Positions 62,481 through 64,000 of a stretch of 64,000 bases of DNA are shown here, in pieces (within the stretch, counting starts at the first letter, position 1; each line of letters begins with the position of its first letter). The notes under the pieces were generated by a model. It did not search any database. It was not told the DNA's origin and saw only the letters and a program-made list of their open reading frames with translations. The position numbers and the translations under genes are program-made. This DNA comes from Burkholderiales bacterium Ga0077544 (GTDB taxonomy: Bacteria > Pseudomonadota > Gammaproteobacteria > Burkholderiales > Burkholderiaceae_D): NCBI GenBank assembly GCA_001464355.1, contig LNEU01000026.1, positions 186,001 to 250,000 on the forward strand, in the 5' to 3' direction.

Positions 62481-63548
62481 ATGGAATGTCTTCCACTATT
62501 TATTCGTAGTCGCTTGGGATTGACCGCGGTAGAGCGATCTCGCAAAATAACGGAATCTGCCAGGCATGACGGAGAACACTTCAGCAACTCCGTGCCATCT
62601 CCTGCGGGGGGATTCGGAAAAGTCGCGAAAATCGCGTGGAATATGTTGTTTAACAAGCCACAAGGTACCGTCCCAACCAAACATATTCCTGTGGATGAAC
62701 TGACACGTTGTAGTCTCGATGAGGCTCCTGATAGAAGCGCGTATCGGCTGGGTCATTCAACTGTATTGTTAAAGTTGCATGGGAAGTATTGGCTTACTGA
62801 TCCTGTGTTTGGCGAACGGGCTTCTCCGTTCAGCAGGGTGGGACCTAAACGATTCCATTTGCCTCCGATAGCTCTTAACGAACTACCACCCTTGTGCGCT
62901 GTCATTCTCTCGCACGATCACTACGATCATCTTGACCGGAAAACTATCATCGAGCTTGCCGATAAAACTGAATATTTTTTAACGCCACTTGGCGTCGGCG
63001 ATCGGTTAGTTGAATGGGGCATTAACCCAGACAAAATTCAGCAGTTCGATTGGTGGAATGGTACAAAGATTGGCGGCGTTACGGTCACTGCAACACCGGC
63101 CCAGCATTTTTCAGGCCGTAGTCTATTCGACGGTAATCGCACATTGTGGGCATCGTGGGTCATTGATGACGGCGGCATCCGCATGTTTTTCAGTGGTGAT
63201 ACCGGTTATTCCGAAGATTTCAAATTAATCGGAGCTAAATTCAGTTACTTCGATGCGACGTTTATAGAAACAGGTGCGTACAACTCGCTATGGCCCGATG
63301 TTCATATGCTGCCGGAGGAGTCTGTGCAGGCGCATATCGACCTGCGTGGTCGTTGGCTCGTTCCGATTCATAACGGAACGTTTGATCTTGCATTGCACCG
63401 ATGGGAAGAACCATTCGAGCGTGTGTCCAAAATCGCATTGAAGCGCGGCATATCATTGTGTACGCCACGCATGGGCCAACGGATTAATCTCGTGACCCCG
63501 CACCATGGAAACTATTGGTGGCGACTATCTGAGAAGAGCGATGAATGA
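62481..63548 (+). CDS. Metallo-beta-lactamase-fold hydrolase (NAPE-PLD/UlaG-like)
   Basis: The 355-residue protein has the zinc-binding motif SHDHYDHLD in the middle, TPAQHFSGR, the SGDTGYS motif and a final PIHNGTFDLALH, the order found in the NAPE-PLD-like branch of the MBL fold. Such proteins hydrolyse phosphodiester or lactone substrates. A TTG at 62472 is an alternative start. It lies 62 bases after the HxlR gene on the same strand. Confidence 0.85.
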   Translation: MECLPLFIRSRLGLTAVERSRKITESARHDGEHFSNSVPSPAGGFGKVAKIAWNMLFNKPQGTVPTKHIPVDELTRCSLDEAPDRSAYRLGHSTVLLKLHGKYWLTDPVFGERASPFSRVGPKRFHLPPIALNELPPLCAVILSHDHYDHLDRKTIIELADKTEYFLTPLGVGDRLVEWGINPDKIQQFDWWNGTKIGGVTVTATPAQHFSGRSLFDGNRTLWASWVIDDGGIRMFFSGDTGYSEDFKLIGAKFSYFDATFIETGAYNSLWPDVHMLPEESVQAHIDLRGRWLVPIHNGTFDLALHRWEEPFERVSKIALKRGISLCTPRMGQRINLVTPHHGNYWWRLSEKSDE

Positions 63549-63690
63549 AATCAAATGTATTGCGTTATTACCGCTGCTATCTACTTGTAACTGACGTCGA
63601 ACTGCCACTGTTGATATGCTCTGATAGAAATTCATGAAAAAGCATCGACATATTTCATGTCAATGCTTGGTCTCTCATTAATCTGATCTG
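63549..63690. other. Short intergenic gap
   Basis: Between convergent genes, AT-rich, with no clear hairpin and no gene. Confidence 0.35.
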
Positions 63691-64000
63691 TCAGGATGCT
63701 TGATCGGCGTTTAGTTTTTCAATAGTTTCAGCTGCGGTCCATAACGCATGCGCTAGAAATCTAAAATTAATAATCGCGGCGAGATACCCGTCACCTTCTG
63801 GAATACGTGGCCCAGCTGTAGCGTCTCGTACCACGACAACTTCGAATCCTTGCTCAATCAACTCTCGCAAATGAGATTCAATGCACAGGTTCGCTGCCAT
63901 CCCGGCAAGAATAATTTGCGATACACCTTTCTTGCGCAGTTGCAGAGCTAGATCATTACTTTCCGGCCCATAGACTTTGTGTGGTGAGGCGATGATGGTT
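63691..64000 (-). CDS. Isochorismatase-family cysteine hydrolase, 3' end (runs off window)
   Basis: The last 103 codons lie in the window. The readable part contains ILAGMAANLCIESHLRELIE with the catalytic cysteine in the family's GMxxxxC position, then VVVVRDATAGP. The frame stays open to base 64000, so the Asp and Lys of the triad lie outside. It is a different gene from the one at 50123-50752. Confidence 0.85.
   Translation of the reverse strand, partial: TIIASPHKVYGPESNDLALQLRKKGVSQIILAGMAANLCIESHLRELIEQGFEVVVVRDATAGPRIPEGDGYLAAIINFRFLAHALWTAAETIEKLNADQAS

Noticed and set aside
1-64000. tRNA, rRNA or integrase gene as an island anchor
   Set aside because: No tRNA or rRNA was recognised by eye, and no tyrosine or serine integrase was found in the reading frames; a covariance-model search was not possible here.

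Overview
The window looks like chromosomal DNA from a betaproteobacterium of the Oxalobacteraceae type (Herminiimonas/Janthinobacterium-like). This is inferred from the order and sequence style of the division and cell-wall (dcw) cluster and from the intergenic repeats, not from a database match. No tRNA, rRNA or CRISPR array was recognised.

Positions 1-23150 are conserved core genome, almost all on the minus strand. Reading with transcription, mraZ, rsmH, ftsL, ftsI, murE, murF, mraY, murD, ftsW, murG, murC, ddl, ftsQ, ftsA and ftsZ make peptidoglycan precursors and build the divisome. They are followed by a peroxiredoxin, lpxC (lipid A synthesis), a convergent dciA-like gene, an M23 peptidase and the 5' two thirds of secA. 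Special features are four MraZ-box-like repeats at 10-base spacing, a 43-base duplication that recreates the murC start at the murG/murC junction, and an 860-base repeat-filled gap beside lpxC with an inverted repeat pair and a GGGTTT array.

Positions about 23700-46260 form a lower-GC accessory island. An IS21-type istA fragment lies at each edge. From left to right it carries: an operon of two nucleoside-deoxyribosyltransferase-like proteins and a nucleoside-phosphorylase-domain protein (candidate nucleotide-targeting defence system); a self-regulated HTH/adenine methyltransferase/nuclease operon (candidate restriction-modification system); several genes of unknown function; a Tn7-like tnsA-tnsB-tnsC-tniQ operon with a metallophosphoesterase at its end; a NACHT-type STAND ATPase; a BRCT protein; and two membrane proteins. 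This layout resembles a defence island built around a Tn7-like element.

Positions 46228-50000 hold a chemoreceptor and a c-di-GMP phosphodiesterase whose 3' end runs into the IS remnant. Positions 50100-64000 are a metabolic accessory region of small enzymes, each next to a regulator: isochorismatase-like hydrolase and amidase with a TetR regulator; tautomerase, CoA-ester lyase, HAD hydrolase, MFS permease and AlkA-like glycosylase around a LysR regulator; SDR, a DHA2 drug exporter and a metallo-beta-lactamase-fold enzyme around an HxlR regulator; and a second, partial isochorismatase-like gene at the edge. Long, nearly perfect palindromes in the divergent promoters, and a duplicated operator that links the tautomerase and the lyase, give unusually clear regulatory hypotheses.
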